Shown: positions 36,335 to 46,080, numbered from the stretch's first letter. The stretch is DNA of 47,459 nt from Carboxylicivirga fragile (GCA_025499625.1 JAFMVD010000046.1:1-47459), one strand, 5' to 3'. The notes: generated by a model not told the origin, from the sequence alone. Program-made: numbers and translations.

Positions 36335-36910
36335 TTAGAATCTTTCGCCAACTACATTCCAGTCAATTAATTTCCAGAAATCTTCGATGTATTTTGGACG
36401 AGCATTTTGCTTGTCTAAATAATACGCATGCTCCCAAACATCACATGTTAATATTGGAGTAAGTCCATCTCTCAACGGATTTCCAGCATTGCTTTCTTTT
36501 ACAATGCTTAATGAGTTGTCAGCATTCTTAACTAACCATGCCCATCCCGATCCGAATAAAGTAGCTGCGGCTGCTGAGAATTCTTCTTTAAATTTCTCGA
36601 AAGAGCCAAAAGAAGCATTGATAGCATCAGCTAAAGCTCCTGTTGGTTCACCACCACCCTTTGGCGAGAATGAAGTAAAATAAAAGGTGTGGTTCCAAAC
36701 TTGTGCACCGTTATTAAAAATACCGCCTTCTGATTTTTTAACAATCGTTTCCAAGTCAGCGCTTTCAAACTCTGTTCCTTTTACAAGGTTATTCAAGTTA
36801 TTGACATAAGCTTGATGGTGCTTTCCATAATGGAATTCAAGTGTTTTCTTTGAAATAATTGGCTCCAATGCATCTAATGCATATGGTAATTGTGGTAATT
36901 CGAAATTCAT
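36335..36910 (-). CDS. sodB: Superoxide dismutase, iron type by sequence
   Basis: 191 residues, cytoplasmic, no signal peptide. It converts superoxide to oxygen and hydrogen peroxide. The metal ligands are H27, H74, D157 and H161 ([25 protein letters not shown]). The active-site glutamine comes from [10 protein letters not shown] (Q70), with Ala142 in the NAGNPL segment, the arrangement found in iron enzymes. A perfect promoter box precedes the gene and a terminator follows. The adjacent gene at 37046 is a manganese-type relative. Metal choice is a prediction, as some members use either metal. Confidence 0.95.
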   Translation of the reverse strand: MNFELPQLPYALDALEPIISKKTLEFHYGKHHQAYVNNLNNLVKGTEFESADLETIVKKSEGGIFNNGAQVWNHTFYFTSFSPKGGGEPTGALADAINASFGSFEKFKEEFSAAAATLFGSGWAWLVKNADNSLSIVKESNAGNPLRDGLTPILTCDVWEHAYYLDKQNARPKYIEDFWKLIDWNVVGERF

Positions 36911-36945
36911 GATAGTTCGTTTTATTATTTTATCTGCATCTTAAA

Positions 36946-36953
36946 CAAAGATA
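36946..36953 (-). promoter_or_regulatory. Promoter -7 box of the iron-type SOD gene
   Basis: On the minus strand TATCTTTG is a perfect TAnnTTTG match, 35 bases before the start codon. A TTTT lies about 18-19 nt upstream as a -33-like element. It shows the gene has its own promoter apart from the other SOD gene. Confidence 0.6.
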
Positions 36954-36992
36954 CGTGCTTTGTGTTTTGTAAAAGCTAAAAAAAATGCAAAT

Positions 36993-37026
36993 AAAAAGGG
37001 AACACCTCGTTTGGAGTTCCCTTTTT
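36993..37026. terminator. Terminator of the manganese-type SOD gene
   Basis: AAAAAGGGAAC (36993-37003) and GTTCCCTTTTT (37016-37026) form an 11-bp perfect stem with A- and T-runs on both sides. It separates the two SOD genes. Confidence 0.85.
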
Positions 37027-37045
37027 CCCAGACAAAATGAACAAA

Positions 37046-37648
37046 CTAAACTTTAAAACGTGTTGCTACTTCATCCCAATTGACAACATTCCAAAATGCG
37101 CCAATATAATCGGGACGTTTATTTTGATAGTTTAAATAATATGCGTGTTCCCAAACATCCAAAGCTAAAATTGGAGTGCCTTTTACATCAGCAATATCCA
37201 TCAAAGGATTATCCTGATTAGGTGTTGATGAGACTGCTAAAGAGCCATCAGCTTGCTTAACTAACCAAGCCCATCCTGAGCCGAAACGAGTTGCTGCAGC
37301 TTTCGAAAACGTATCTTTAAAAGCGTCAAACGATCCAAATGCTTTTTCAATGGCAGCTAATAAATCTCCACTTGGCTGTCCGCCACCATTAGGCGACATT
37401 ACTTTCCAGAAAAGATTATGGTTAAAAAAACCACCACCGTTATTTCGGATAGCAACTGAATGTTTTGAAATATTCGCAAGAATCTCTTCAATTGATTGAT
37501 TGGCTAAAGCCGTTCCTTCAATTGCACCATTTAAGTTATTTGTATATGCTGCATGATGCTTGCTGTGATGGATTTCCATCGTGCGTGCATCAATATGCGG
37601 TTCTAATGCGTCGTATGCGTAGTCTAATTTTGGTAATTCAAATGCCAT
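37046..37648 (-). CDS. sodA: Superoxide dismutase, manganese type by sequence
   Basis: 200 residues. Metal ligands are H27, H77, D164 and H168 ([25 protein letters not shown]). Here the motif [10 protein letters not shown] has Gly where the iron enzyme has Gln, and the glutamine comes from NQDNPLM (Q145); this swap is the classical mark of manganese enzymes. The conserved [11 protein letters not shown] also fits. It has its own perfect promoter and terminator, so it is controlled separately from the neighbouring iron-type gene. Expression under different metal or oxygen conditions is likely but inferred. Confidence 0.94.
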   Translation of the reverse strand: MAFELPKLDYAYDALEPHIDARTMEIHHSKHHAAYTNNLNGAIEGTALANQSIEEILANISKHSVAIRNNGGGFFNHNLFWKVMSPNGGGQPSGDLLAAIEKAFGSFDAFKDTFSKAAATRFGSGWAWLVKQADGSLAVSSTPNQDNPLMDIADVKGTPILALDVWEHAYYLNYQNKRPDYIGAFWNVVNWDEVATRFKV

Positions 37649-37690
37649 TTTTTACTTTTTAATAGTTATCTAATAAAAGACTTACGAATC

Positions 37691-37722
37691 CAAAAATATT
37701 ATTTATTCAGATTGAGTCCAAA
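37691..37722 (-). promoter_or_regulatory. Promoter of the manganese-type SOD gene
   Basis: On the minus strand TTTG (37719-37722), 20 nt, then TATTTTTG (37691-37698) matches both elements of the Bacteroidota promoter (TTTG / TAnnTTTG) exactly. It lies about 43 bases before the start codon. This is the best promoter in the window. Confidence 0.75.
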
Positions 37723-37830
37723 TAAAAAAGATAAAAACATCTTAATTTGTTCAAATAAATTTTCACAATATTCTTAATTGTCTGAAATACAGAAGCTTTA
37801 TTTTATGTTTTTTATTCGCATGTCTATGTC

Positions 37831-37838
37831 TATCTTCG
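37831..37838 (+). promoter_or_regulatory. Candidate -7 box of the MATE gene
   Basis: TATCTTCG matches seven of eight consensus positions, 18 bases before the start codon. T-rich sequence lies about 19-20 nt upstream. Confidence 0.35.
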
Positions 37839-37856
37839 TAGCCTCAAAAAACAATA

Positions 37857-39152
37857 ATGAATCGCGAAATTTTAAGATTAGCTATACCTAATATATTGAC
37901 CAATTTAACTGTGCCTCTGCTTGGTATGGTTGATATGCATTTGATGGGTTACCAAGATAGTGCAGTGTTTATGGGGGCGGTGGCACTTGGTGGTGTCATC
38001 TTTAATTTTGTGTATTGGGGTTTTGCTTTCTTGCGAATGAGTTTGAGTGGGATGGCTGCTCAGGCCTACGGACGTGAAAATACCCATGAAATGGCCATGC
38101 TCTTATTTCGAGGTTTGTTTCTGGCTTTGAGTGCTGGTTTCTTATTACTTATGGCTCAAACAGGGATCGAGAAATTAAGTTTGCTTGTGTTAGAGGGAAG
38201 TGCTGAAGTAAAAGCTTTGGCTGCTGACTATTTTTATGTGAGAATATGGGCAGCGCCTGCCGCAATTGCTTTAATGGTGATTTATGGTTGGTTTTTAGGA
38301 ATGCAGAATGCATTATACCCAATGATTATATCAATAAGTATCAATGTCGTAAATATTGTTTCCTCATTTATTCTGGTTAAGTATTTTGACATGAAGGTTG
38401 AAGGTGTAGCGCTTGGCTCGGTTATTTCGCAATATCTTGGATTAATTTTAACCATCGTTTTATTTCTGAGAAAGTATAAATACATTTTAAAGGAATTTAA
38501 TTTTGGAGATATACTTAAACGTAGTGGTTTGTTAAGTTTCTTAAATGTGAGCGGTGACATATTCTTGCGAACCTTATGCATTATTATAGTGTTCACATTT
38601 TTTACTTCAAAATCAGCTGGAACAGGAGATTTAATTCTTGCAGCCAATAGTGCCTTACTCCAGTTCTTATTTTTATTCTCATATTTCTTAGATGGCTTTG
38701 CTTATGCTGCCGAAGCATTAATTGGCAAGTTTACAGGGAGTAAAAATATGGCACAGTTTAAGCGAACAGTTAAATTGCTATTTGGGTGGGGAGTGGTTTT
38801 TGCACTTCTTTTTACCGCTCTATATGGTTTTGGTGGAACAACGCTATTGCGTGTGTTTACAAATCAGGATGATGTGATCGATGTAGCAAAGGAGTTTTTG
38901 CCTTGGTTGATTGTTTTACCACTAACTGGTTTCGCTTCTTATATTTGGGATGGTGTGTATATTGGTGCAACTGCTTCTCGCTTAATGAGAAATACAATGC
39001 TACTCGCAACATTAGTTTTCTTTGTGTTATTTTACACCATGAAAGGCCAATATGGCAACCATGCCTTATGGATTGCTATGAATTGTTTCATGCTTGGTAG
39101 GGGAGTCTTTCAGACCTTGTTTTATAAAAACTTACCTGTTTTTCGTAATTAG
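37857..39152 (+). CDS. MATE-family efflux transporter, DinF-like
   Basis: 431 residues with twelve predicted membrane segments. The start MNREILRLAIPNILTNLTVPLLGMVD is the typical first helix of MATE proteins, followed by MHLMGY and ALGGVIFNFVYW. A conserved SGMAAQAYGRE turn follows helix 2, and the second half repeats the fold (YFLDGFAYAAEALIGKFTG). It exports cationic drugs or metabolites against a sodium or proton gradient. The sequence looks closest to the DinF branch, but the substrate is unknown. It diverges from the manganese SOD gene, and shared oxidative-stress control is possible. A short GC-rich repeat follows it. Confidence 0.92.
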   Translation: MNREILRLAIPNILTNLTVPLLGMVDMHLMGYQDSAVFMGAVALGGVIFNFVYWGFAFLRMSLSGMAAQAYGRENTHEMAMLLFRGLFLALSAGFLLLMAQTGIEKLSLLVLEGSAEVKALAADYFYVRIWAAPAAIALMVIYGWFLGMQNALYPMIISISINVVNIVSSFILVKYFDMKVEGVALGSVISQYLGLILTIVLFLRKYKYILKEFNFGDILKRSGLLSFLNVSGDIFLRTLCIIIVFTFFTSKSAGTGDLILAANSALLQFLFLFSYFLDGFAYAAEALIGKFTGSKNMAQFKRTVKLLFGWGVVFALLFTALYGFGGTTLLRVFTNQDDVIDVAKEFLPWLIVLPLTGFASYIWDGVYIGATASRLMRNTMLLATLVFFVLFYTMKGQYGNHALWIAMNCFMLGRGVFQTLFYKNLPVFRN

Positions 39153-39199
39153 TAAATTGCAAGGAAACACCTTAAATAAAGAATATTCCAAAGCAAAGC

Positions 39200-39272
39200 C
39201 TTAGCCCCTAAAGGGGAAATTTATAGCAATGTGTAGTTTGGAGGTTCTCCCTTTAGGGAGGTAGAGGGTGTG
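39200..39272. repeat. Dispersed CCCCTAAAGGGG-type intergenic repeat
   Basis: The element holds CCCCTAAAGGGG (39205-39216) and TCCCTTTAGGGA (39249-39260), two short palindromes about 32 bases apart. A related element lies at 47369-47427. Together they look like a dispersed intergenic family. Confidence 0.55.
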
Positions 39273-39330
39273 TTAAAAGAAAAAGTAGTGCTTTCTTGTT
39301 GAGACTAATTTAGTACATTACAAAAGGTAG

Positions 39331-39362
39331 TTGACCCATTGAAATGTGTCTCAATGGGTCAA
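39331..39362. terminator. Hairpin behind the proline dehydrogenase gene
   Basis: A 12-bp perfect stem, TTGACCCATTGA (39331-39342) with TCAATGGGTCAA (39351-39362), lies 20 bases behind the stop codon. The T-run after it is weak, so termination is likely but not certain. Confidence 0.6.
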
Positions 39363-39381
39363 TGCATCCTACATTAATTCT

Positions 39382-40293
39382 TTACCCTTTTACAAATAGT
39401 GATTTAATGATGTGGTTCGCCATTTTTGGATTCTCCTTCAAACGACGCGTACTATATCCAAACCATTCTTTACCATATGGCACATAAACACGCATTTTGA
39501 AGCCTGCATCCTGGATTTCTTTTCTTAATTCTGGAGTTACACCGTATAACATTTGAAACTCAAACTGATCGTTTGGTATATTGTGTTTTTTAATGATCTC
39601 CATAGCTCCCTTTACAACCGGACGGTCATGCGTAGCTATGCCAACATAGGCTTTATTAAGCAGTAAGTATTCCAGGTTTTCCAGAAATTTAGCGTTTATT
39701 TCTTCGTATTCTTTGTAGGCTATTTCCTTTGGCTCAACATAAATACCTTTACATAAACGGTAGTTAACAGGAGCTTCATCTGTATGAAGATCCATCATAT
39801 CAACCAAGTCCTGAGCTGTTCTTTTTAAATAGGCTTGTACCACAAGACCAACGTTCTTTGGGAATTCAGCCTTAAGTTTTCGCAACAGTTCAATTTCTAA
39901 ATCCACACATGGCGAATCTTCCATATCGATACGAACAAAATTATCATGCTCAGCAGCTTTTGCAACTATCTCTCTTATGTAATTATAACAAGTGTCTTTG
40001 TCTAATAACAAACCAAAGCTGGTAGGCTTTAATGAATAATTACCTCTTATCTTTTTAAGTTCAAATTGTTTAATAATCTCAAGGTATTGATCTTTATTAG
40101 CTTTTGCTTCATCAAGGTTAGTGATGAACTCCCCAAGTAAGTCAACAGTAATAGAGATGTCTTTCTCATTTAATTGTTGAGATGCAAGTATTGCCTCATC
40201 AATGGTTTCACCTGCGATGTACTTTTTAGAAAAAAGCCATACGAATTTCTTAGGGAAATAAGGAAGGGTTTGTGCAATTAGTTTATTAAACAT
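39382..40293 (-). CDS. putA: Proline dehydrogenase (monofunctional PutA-type)
   Basis: The product has 303 residues when started at MFNKLIAQTLPYFPKKF; an in-frame Met 27 codons further up (40374) would add an atypical Cys-rich stretch. This FAD enzyme oxidises proline to pyrroline-5-carboxylate and passes electrons to quinone. Motifs include FVRIDMEDSPCVDLEIELLR, VGLVVQAYLKRTAQDL, YRLCKGIYVEPKEIAYKE, ATHDRPVV, FQMLYGVTPELR, and YGKEWFGYSTRRLKENP, whose paired arginines bind the substrate carboxylate. The length fits the one-domain class, as in Thermus. The partner P5C dehydrogenase is not in this window. Together with GdhA the pathway would yield 2-oxoglutarate. Confidence 0.93.
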   Translation of the reverse strand: MFNKLIAQTLPYFPKKFVWLFSKKYIAGETIDEAILASQQLNEKDISITVDLLGEFITNLDEAKANKDQYLEIIKQFELKKIRGNYSLKPTSFGLLLDKDTCYNYIREIVAKAAEHDNFVRIDMEDSPCVDLEIELLRKLKAEFPKNVGLVVQAYLKRTAQDLVDMMDLHTDEAPVNYRLCKGIYVEPKEIAYKEYEEINAKFLENLEYLLLNKAYVGIATHDRPVVKGAMEIIKKHNIPNDQFEFQMLYGVTPELRKEIQDAGFKMRVYVPYGKEWFGYSTRRLKENPKMANHIIKSLFVKG

Positions 40294-40601
40294 GTAACGA
40301 CTTGTTTTAAGGTTGTGTGTAAAAAAATAGCAATGCATCGGAACTCTGAAGCAAAATGTGCGTATCAATGCCAAAGTTCTGATTAAAATAGTTTCCCGGG
40401 AGGTTTCTGAAATCAGTGTCGTAAAAGTTGAGTTTTTTTGAAGTAAAAAAAATGATGAAACTCACATTTTCCTTAAATTTAGTTAAATGTGATAAAAATC
40501 ATATCTTTAAATAAATGAAGTTTGGCTAATATGACAATACTCTGGATGTTGTGGCGTTAGAACTTTGAAAGTATTAGTTTTACTAGTATTAAAAGGGCTT
40601 T
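40294..40601. other. Intergenic region between divergent putA and PKD-protein genes
   Basis: 308 bases with no credible frame. It must hold two divergent promoters. ACTTTG occurs on both strands (plus 40561-40566; minus 40373-40378, complement CAAAGT), but neither site has the full TAnnTTTG. Confidence 0.4.
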
Positions 40602-43600
40602 ATGGACGGTAAAAAAAGAGCTATTTTAATATTATTGACCTTTCTGTATCCATTGATAAATGGGTTCAGTCAGGATTGTAATATTCTATCGAAAGGTAAT
40701 AATATATTGCCCGATAAGTTGTGTGCGCCTGTATTTGTAACATGGGATGTTAATTATACCGGTGTTAACCATGGCGGTACGCTTGTTGAGTTTGAGTTTG
40801 ATTGGGACGATGGATCTGCTGTTGAGCGTATAGCTGCGAGCAGTCCAAGTGCTGGTGTATGGGAAGCTAACAATACACATGTTTACCCAATAGGTGGTGA
40901 CCAATGTGTGTATCGACCCAAAGTTCTTTTGGTTGTGAATGGTGTTACTTGCACTAGTTCAGTGCAAGAGCAAGTGGTTACTGTTTGGGATACTGATCAG
41001 CTCAATGGAGGAGAATTAGCAATCGATCCCCCAGTTTTTCCTATTTGTGTTGGTAGTGATGGGTCTGTAATTTTCAAAGATGTTAGTGAATGGAACTGTA
41101 CGCCACCTGAGGAAAATGATAACCCTAATGATTACAAACGCTGGATACAATGGGTGTATGGTACCAATGATGGCGCTGGAAATTTCATTGATGATGCTGA
41201 GGTAGGCGGTGCTATTCGAACATACCCTTATGCTGGTTCTGTTGATGTTACTTTTGAACCCATATTGGCACCAACTTCGCCTTGGGATACTGCTTTAGAG
41301 ATATATGTGCCCGATACGAGGAGTGTTGGAGATGAATTTGAAGTGACCTTGCGAAACTGGAATTATTGCAATCCCTACGATCAAGGCTATGCTCCAGAAG
41401 AAATTACAGCTATAATTTTAATAGTAGATGTGCCTGATGGGACAATCAATCCAGCCGGACCTTATTGTGAAAATGAAGAACCTGTTTTTTTAAGCGCTGT
41501 CACTCCGGGAGGTCGATGGACTGGATCTGGAATTATAGGCGAATTCACAGGTGAATTTTCTCCAACTATTGCAGGGGCAGGTACGCATACAGTCTATTAC
41601 GAAGTATCTGACGGTAATAATTGTAGTGCCATTGGTCAGTTAGATATTGTGGTGCGTGATGCGCCTGTGGCGGATATAACCATAGGATCTCCAGCTTTGC
41701 TTTGTCCGGGTGTTACTTTGTCGCTCGATGGTAACCCATCCTTTGGTGTTACTCCGTATACGCATTTATGGACTGGTGATGTGGCATTCCTCGATGATGT
41801 TAATAGTCAAACACCAGACTTTACATCAACCATTGAAGATTCCTATGAACTGGTTTATCGTGTAACAGATAATAATTTCTGCTTTGATGAGGATACTATA
41901 GTGGTCATTGTTGATTCGGTAGAAATTAATTTTGCAAATAAACACATAGAACTTTGTACTGATGTGTCTGAACAGCTGAAGCCTGATCCATATGGTGGTT
42001 CCGGCGTGTTTGTGCAGCATTTATGGACAGGTGATCGTGTGGATTTATTATCGGATGTAAATGTTGAGCAGCCAATTTTTAATTCATCTGTACCAGGTAT
42101 CTATAAGTTTCAATACTACGTAAAAGATTCGCAGGATTGTGATGATTCGGATAGTATTACGGTTGAGGTTTTTGAACAGCCAGTGAGTGATGCCGGACCT
42201 GATAATAAGGCTTGTGGGCTTCAATACGACATGCAAGCTGTTGCATCGGCTGGTGTTGGAACATGGCAATTAAAAGTGGGAGTTGGAGCTGTGTCGTTCG
42301 TTGATATAAATGATCCGAATACACAGATTGTAGTTGATGCATATGGGGATTATACCTTCATTTGGGATGAGGATAATAACACTTGTGTAAGTAGCGATGA
42401 AGTAACAATTCGTTTTGTTCAAGTGCCTGCACCTAATGTTGTTCCTGTTGCTGATACATGCGGTCTGAGTCATAAAATAGAAGCTATTCCTGATATTGGT
42501 GTTGGCTTATGGAAGCAGGTTGAAGGTTCTGGTAGCTCTGTTTTTGATGATGCATTGGCTTCAACTACTAATGTTAGTGTTGATGTTCCTGGTTTATACC
42601 GTTTTGCTTGGGTAGAAGAAAATGATGGATGTTTTGCAGGTGATTCATTATATATCAATTTTTATCCAGAGGTAATAGCCGATGTTGCGCCATTCGACAA
42701 CGAGGGCTGTGGTCCATTCGAAGTTGAATTTGAAAACCTGAGTGTTAATGCCGATAGTTATATATGGGATTTTGGTGATGGTTATGTATCTAATCAAGTT
42801 GAACCTGTTCATATCTTTAATAATCCCTTAGCTATACCTGTTGATTATAAGGTGAAGTTATTGGCAATGAGCAATGATGGATGTCGCGATTCAGTGTTTT
42901 ATGATGTCCGTGTCAATCCATCTACTTTAGCTGATTTCACAAATGATCCAACACCAGGATGTAGTCCATTGGAAGTTGATTTTTTGAATGAATCCAGTGG
43001 TGCAACATTGTACGAGTGGGATTTTGGAGATGGTTCTCCTGTGGATAATAATGAAGATGTTTCGCATGTTTTTGTCAATGCCGAGGATTTTGTTCAATCA
43101 TATAAAGTACAGCTGGCTGTTGATAATGCTTATGGATGTAAGGATACTGCAACGACTTTTGTCACTGTTTATCCATTGTTGAGTTATGATTTTACTGTGG
43201 AGCCGCAAGAAGGATGTCATCCGCTTAAAGTTGATTTTGTGGCTAAGCCAGGTGCCTATTCTTACGAGTGGAATTTTGGTGAAGGAACTGTCATATCTGG
43301 TACGAATGCCATTACGCATGTGTTTGAAAATACAAGTGCAGGAGTCATTGATTTTGAGGTGACATTGAGCACCAATTCAGCTTTTGGATGTAAGGATGTG
43401 TCGAAGGGTAATGTAAGAGTTAAACCGAGCCCTCAAAGTAGTTTTACCTACTCCCCAACCGAAGGCTGTACGCCCTTGCCAGTAGATTTTAACAATGAAT
43501 CGCTTGGAGCAGTAACAAGTTTGTGGATATTTGGTGATGGGGAGTCTGAGTCGGTAGTTGGTGCAGGATCAGTTTCGCACGAATATGTAAATGATGAGTT

Positions 43601-44981
43601 TGCCATTCAGAGTAATAAAGTAAAACTGATTGTTGAAAATGAATTTGGATGCAAGGACTCGACAGAATCCTTGGTTCGCGTTTATCCTAGGGTAGAGGCT
43701 GTGATTAGTGATGGTGGTGCTGGTTGTAGTCCATACCTCGAAAATTTCACCAATGAATCAGAAGGTGCCACTAAGTTTTATTGGGATTTTGGTGATGGTA
43801 ATACGTCCACAGCTTTTAATGGGCAAAATGAATATGTTAACACGGATATAGTTAATAAGGTGTTTGATGTTGAGTTGCTTGCAGAATCATCCTATGGTTG
43901 TATTGATAAGGCTTATACTACCGTAGAGGTTTATAGGGTGCCAAATGTAGTGTTTGATGTAAATCCTAAGGTACTACAAATGCCTGAATCAACTATCGAA
44001 TTTGAGAATTCAACGTTGGGAGACGACTGGAGTTATAAATGGGACTTTGGAGATGGTAATGGTTCAGCAGAACGACTACCTGAGCCATATACTTATACTA
44101 ACTCGGGGCAGTTTGAAGTGACATTAGAGGTGTTTGATGCTAATTGTGCTGATTCGGATAAGCAATTCATTGAGGTGATTGCCATGTTGCCAGATATTGA
44201 TTATGGGCCGGATGGTGAAGGATGTCCGCCATTGCTCGTTCAATTTTATAATAATACAATTGATGCCACAACTTACTTCTGGGATTTTGGAGATGGCAAT
44301 GTGTCGGCAGATAAAGAGCCTGAACATACCTACTATACACCAGGAGAGTATGCTGTTAAGTTGATTGCAGAAGGGCCGGGAGGTGTTAGTGAATCAAGTG
44401 ATGTTAAGGTTAAAGTATTTAATAAGCCAGTTGCAAATTTTGAAGTTAGACCTAACCGGGTAAAATTACCTCAAACAGTATCTTTTATCAATAAATCGGA
44501 GGGAGCAACATCCTATTTGTGGGACTTTGGTGATGGCAATACATCTACTGAACATTCATTGCAATATGGCTATGAGCAAGCAGGTGTTTACGATGTGGTT
44601 CTTGAAGTTACGAACGACGAGGGCTGTGTTGATGAGTTAATGATACGAGGAGCTGTTACTGCTGAGGAGGCAGGAACTATTAGTTTTCCAAATGCCTTTA
44701 CACCCAACCCTAATGGTTCGAATGGTGGTGAGTACACGCCAGGTGAGCGAGAGAATTATGTGTTTTATCCATTTGTTCAGGAAGGAATTGTGGAGTATGA
44801 CTTAAAAATATTTTCTCGCTGGGGCGAATTATTATATGAGAGTAAGGATGTGAATATTGGATGGGACGGCTATCATCGAGGAAAGCTTTGTACGCAAGGT
44901 GTATATATTTGGAAAGTGGTTTGCAAATACTCGAATGGAACAATTGAGACTAAAACGGGTGATGTAACGTTATTTAGGTAA
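40602..44981 (+). CDS. Giant PKD-repeat surface protein with type IX sorting (CHU_C) domain
   Basis: 1459 residues. A signal peptide (about 1-23) is followed by unrecognised beta-rich modules (about 25-690), some with SprB/Ig-like character. About 695-1365 contains eight PKD-type repeats, recognised by WDFGDG or variants (WNFGEG, WIFGDG) and often by a preceding G-C-x-P. The last 90 residues are the gliding-motility-associated C-terminal domain: FPNAFTPNPNG, LKIFSRWGELLYES, WDGYHRG, GVYIWKVV. This is the type B signal for T9SS export and surface attachment. The PorP/SprF gene starts directly after its stop. A role in adhesion or gliding is inferred. Confidence 0.92.
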   Translation: MDGKKRAILILLTFLYPLINGFSQDCNILSKGNNILPDKLCAPVFVTWDVNYTGVNHGGTLVEFEFDWDDGSAVERIAASSPSAGVWEANNTHVYPIGGDQCVYRPKVLLVVNGVTCTSSVQEQVVTVWDTDQLNGGELAIDPPVFPICVGSDGSVIFKDVSEWNCTPPEENDNPNDYKRWIQWVYGTNDGAGNFIDDAEVGGAIRTYPYAGSVDVTFEPILAPTSPWDTALEIYVPDTRSVGDEFEVTLRNWNYCNPYDQGYAPEEITAIILIVDVPDGTINPAGPYCENEEPVFLSAVTPGGRWTGSGIIGEFTGEFSPTIAGAGTHTVYYEVSDGNNCSAIGQLDIVVRDAPVADITIGSPALLCPGVTLSLDGNPSFGVTPYTHLWTGDVAFLDDVNSQTPDFTSTIEDSYELVYRVTDNNFCFDEDTIVVIVDSVEINFANKHIELCTDVSEQLKPDPYGGSGVFVQHLWTGDRVDLLSDVNVEQPIFNSSVPGIYKFQYYVKDSQDCDDSDSITVEVFEQPVSDAGPDNKACGLQYDMQAVASAGVGTWQLKVGVGAVSFVDINDPNTQIVVDAYGDYTFIWDEDNNTCVSSDEVTIRFVQVPAPNVVPVADTCGLSHKIEAIPDIGVGLWKQVEGSGSSVFDDALASTTNVSVDVPGLYRFAWVEENDGCFAGDSLYINFYPEVIADVAPFDNEGCGPFEVEFENLSVNADSYIWDFGDGYVSNQVEPVHIFNNPLAIPVDYKVKLLAMSNDGCRDSVFYDVRVNPSTLADFTNDPTPGCSPLEVDFLNESSGATLYEWDFGDGSPVDNNEDVSHVFVNAEDFVQSYKVQLAVDNAYGCKDTATTFVTVYPLLSYDFTVEPQEGCHPLKVDFVAKPGAYSYEWNFGEGTVISGTNAITHVFENTSAGVIDFEVTLSTNSAFGCKDVSKGNVRVKPSPQSSFTYSPTEGCTPLPVDFNNESLGAVTSLWIFGDGESESVVGAGSVSHEYVNDEFAIQSNKVKLIVENEFGCKDSTESLVRVYPRVEAVISDGGAGCSPYLENFTNESEGATKFYWDFGDGNTSTAFNGQNEYVNTDIVNKVFDVELLAESSYGCIDKAYTTVEVYRVPNVVFDVNPKVLQMPESTIEFENSTLGDDWSYKWDFGDGNGSAERLPEPYTYTNSGQFEVTLEVFDANCADSDKQFIEVIAMLPDIDYGPDGEGCPPLLVQFYNNTIDATTYFWDFGDGNVSADKEPEHTYYTPGEYAVKLIAEGPGGVSESSDVKVKVFNKPVANFEVRPNRVKLPQTVSFINKSEGATSYLWDFGDGNTSTEHSLQYGYEQAGVYDVVLEVTNDEGCVDELMIRGAVTAEEAGTISFPNAFTPNPNGSNGGEYTPGERENYVFYPFVQEGIVEYDLKIFSRWGELLYESKDVNIGWDGYHRGKLCTQGVYIWKVVCKYSNGTIETKTGDVTLFR

Positions 44982-46043
44982 ATGAGAAAGCTATATCAAA
45001 TAATGGTGTTGTGTTGTCTGCTTTGTGGATTGAATTTGAATGCCCAAGATATGCACTTTTCACAATTTTATGCCAATCCATTGTATTTGAGTCCATCTTT
45101 AGCTGGGGCTACGGATGGAGGGCGCCTAATACTGAATTATCGTAATCAATGGCCTGCTATTTCCAATGCTTTTTCAACGTCATCCGTATCTTTCGATAAT
45201 TTCTTTTCACGGTTTAATAGTGGTGTTGGCGTTTATTTAATTCAAGATAAAGCTGGGAGTGCGGGTTTAACAACAACACAGGCTGCTTTTCAGTATTCCT
45301 ATAATTTATTATTAAGTGACAATTGGCAGGTGGTACCTGCGATTCAATTTGCCTATGGTAATCGATCAGTCGATTTTAGTAAAATAGTTTTTCCTGATCA
45401 GCCACCAGGCTCTGGAGGTAGTTCTGGAGGATTTGATCGCTTAAGTAATGAGCAGGTTAATTATATTGATTTGGCGGCATCCGTTTTTGCGTATAGCTCA
45501 AAGTATTGGTTCGGATTAACGGTTGATCACTTGGGTAAGCCTAATTACTCGTTTTTGAATGAAGAAGCAGAGGTAGATCGTAAATATGTGTTTTTTGGAG
45601 GTGTAAATATCTGGAATGAGAAACGACGAAACCGAGGTATGAATAGAGCTTTCTCTACATCGTTTCGCTATCAGCAGCAAGGTAGTTTGCGACAGGCCGA
45701 TGTTGGTTTGTATTGGTATAATGCACCGCTTGAAATAGGCATGTGGTATAGAGGATTACCTATTTTTAACGATTCAGGTAGTCGTTCGGTTAATCAGGAT
45801 GCTCTAGTTGCTTTATTGGCCTATGATTTTGGTTCCTTACGAATCGGTTATAGTTATGATATTACACTTTCTAATCTGGGCTGGTCCACGGCAGGAGCTC
45901 ATGAAATCTCCTTAATTTTAGAGTTTAATCAGCGTGGTAACTTACGCTTGGGTGGTCGACGACCAGCTGTGCCTTGTAGTGAATCGGCTAATCCTTTGAG
46001 GGGAGGAAGTAAATACAAAAAAAAGCGTCGCCGAATATTTTAA
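44982..46043 (+). CDS. PorP/SprF-family type IX secretion membrane protein
   Basis: 353 residues with a signal peptide (1-21). The opening QDMHFSQFYANPLYLSPSLAGATDGGRLILNYRNQWP is the hallmark of PorP/SprF proteins. The remainder alternates as barrel strands (GVGVYLIQDKAGS, VPAIQFAYGNRSVDF, LRIGYSYDITLSN, HEISLILEFN). The C-terminus is Lys/Arg-rich (KYKKKRRRIF). Members are outer-membrane proteins that help export or anchor one dedicated CHU_C protein encoded next to them. The ATG follows the upstream stop codon with no gap, so coupled translation with the giant PKD protein is likely. Confidence 0.95.
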   Translation: MRKLYQIMVLCCLLCGLNLNAQDMHFSQFYANPLYLSPSLAGATDGGRLILNYRNQWPAISNAFSTSSVSFDNFFSRFNSGVGVYLIQDKAGSAGLTTTQAAFQYSYNLLLSDNWQVVPAIQFAYGNRSVDFSKIVFPDQPPGSGGSSGGFDRLSNEQVNYIDLAASVFAYSSKYWFGLTVDHLGKPNYSFLNEEAEVDRKYVFFGGVNIWNEKRRNRGMNRAFSTSFRYQQQGSLRQADVGLYWYNAPLEIGMWYRGLPIFNDSGSRSVNQDALVALLAYDFGSLRIGYSYDITLSNLGWSTAGAHEISLILEFNQRGNLRLGGRRPAVPCSESANPLRGGSKYKKKRRRIF

Positions 46044-46080
46044 CCCAAGCTATTATGCTTGGGTAATGTAATATATTTTG
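46042..46080 (+). terminator. Hairpin at the end of the PKD/PorP operon
   Basis: ACCCAAGC (46043-46050) and GCTTGGGT (46057-46064) form an 8-bp stem starting at the stop codon. The following sequence is AT-rich but has no long T-run. Confidence 0.5.

Noticed and set aside
40294-40374. Longer start for proline dehydrogenase
   Set aside because: The extra 27 residues (Cys/Phe-rich) do not fit the family; MFNKLIAQTLPYF is the usual N-terminus.
42084-44943. Several short minus-strand frames within the PKD protein gene
   Set aside because: They are antisense frames over repetitive PKD codons, without starts or motifs that suggest expression.
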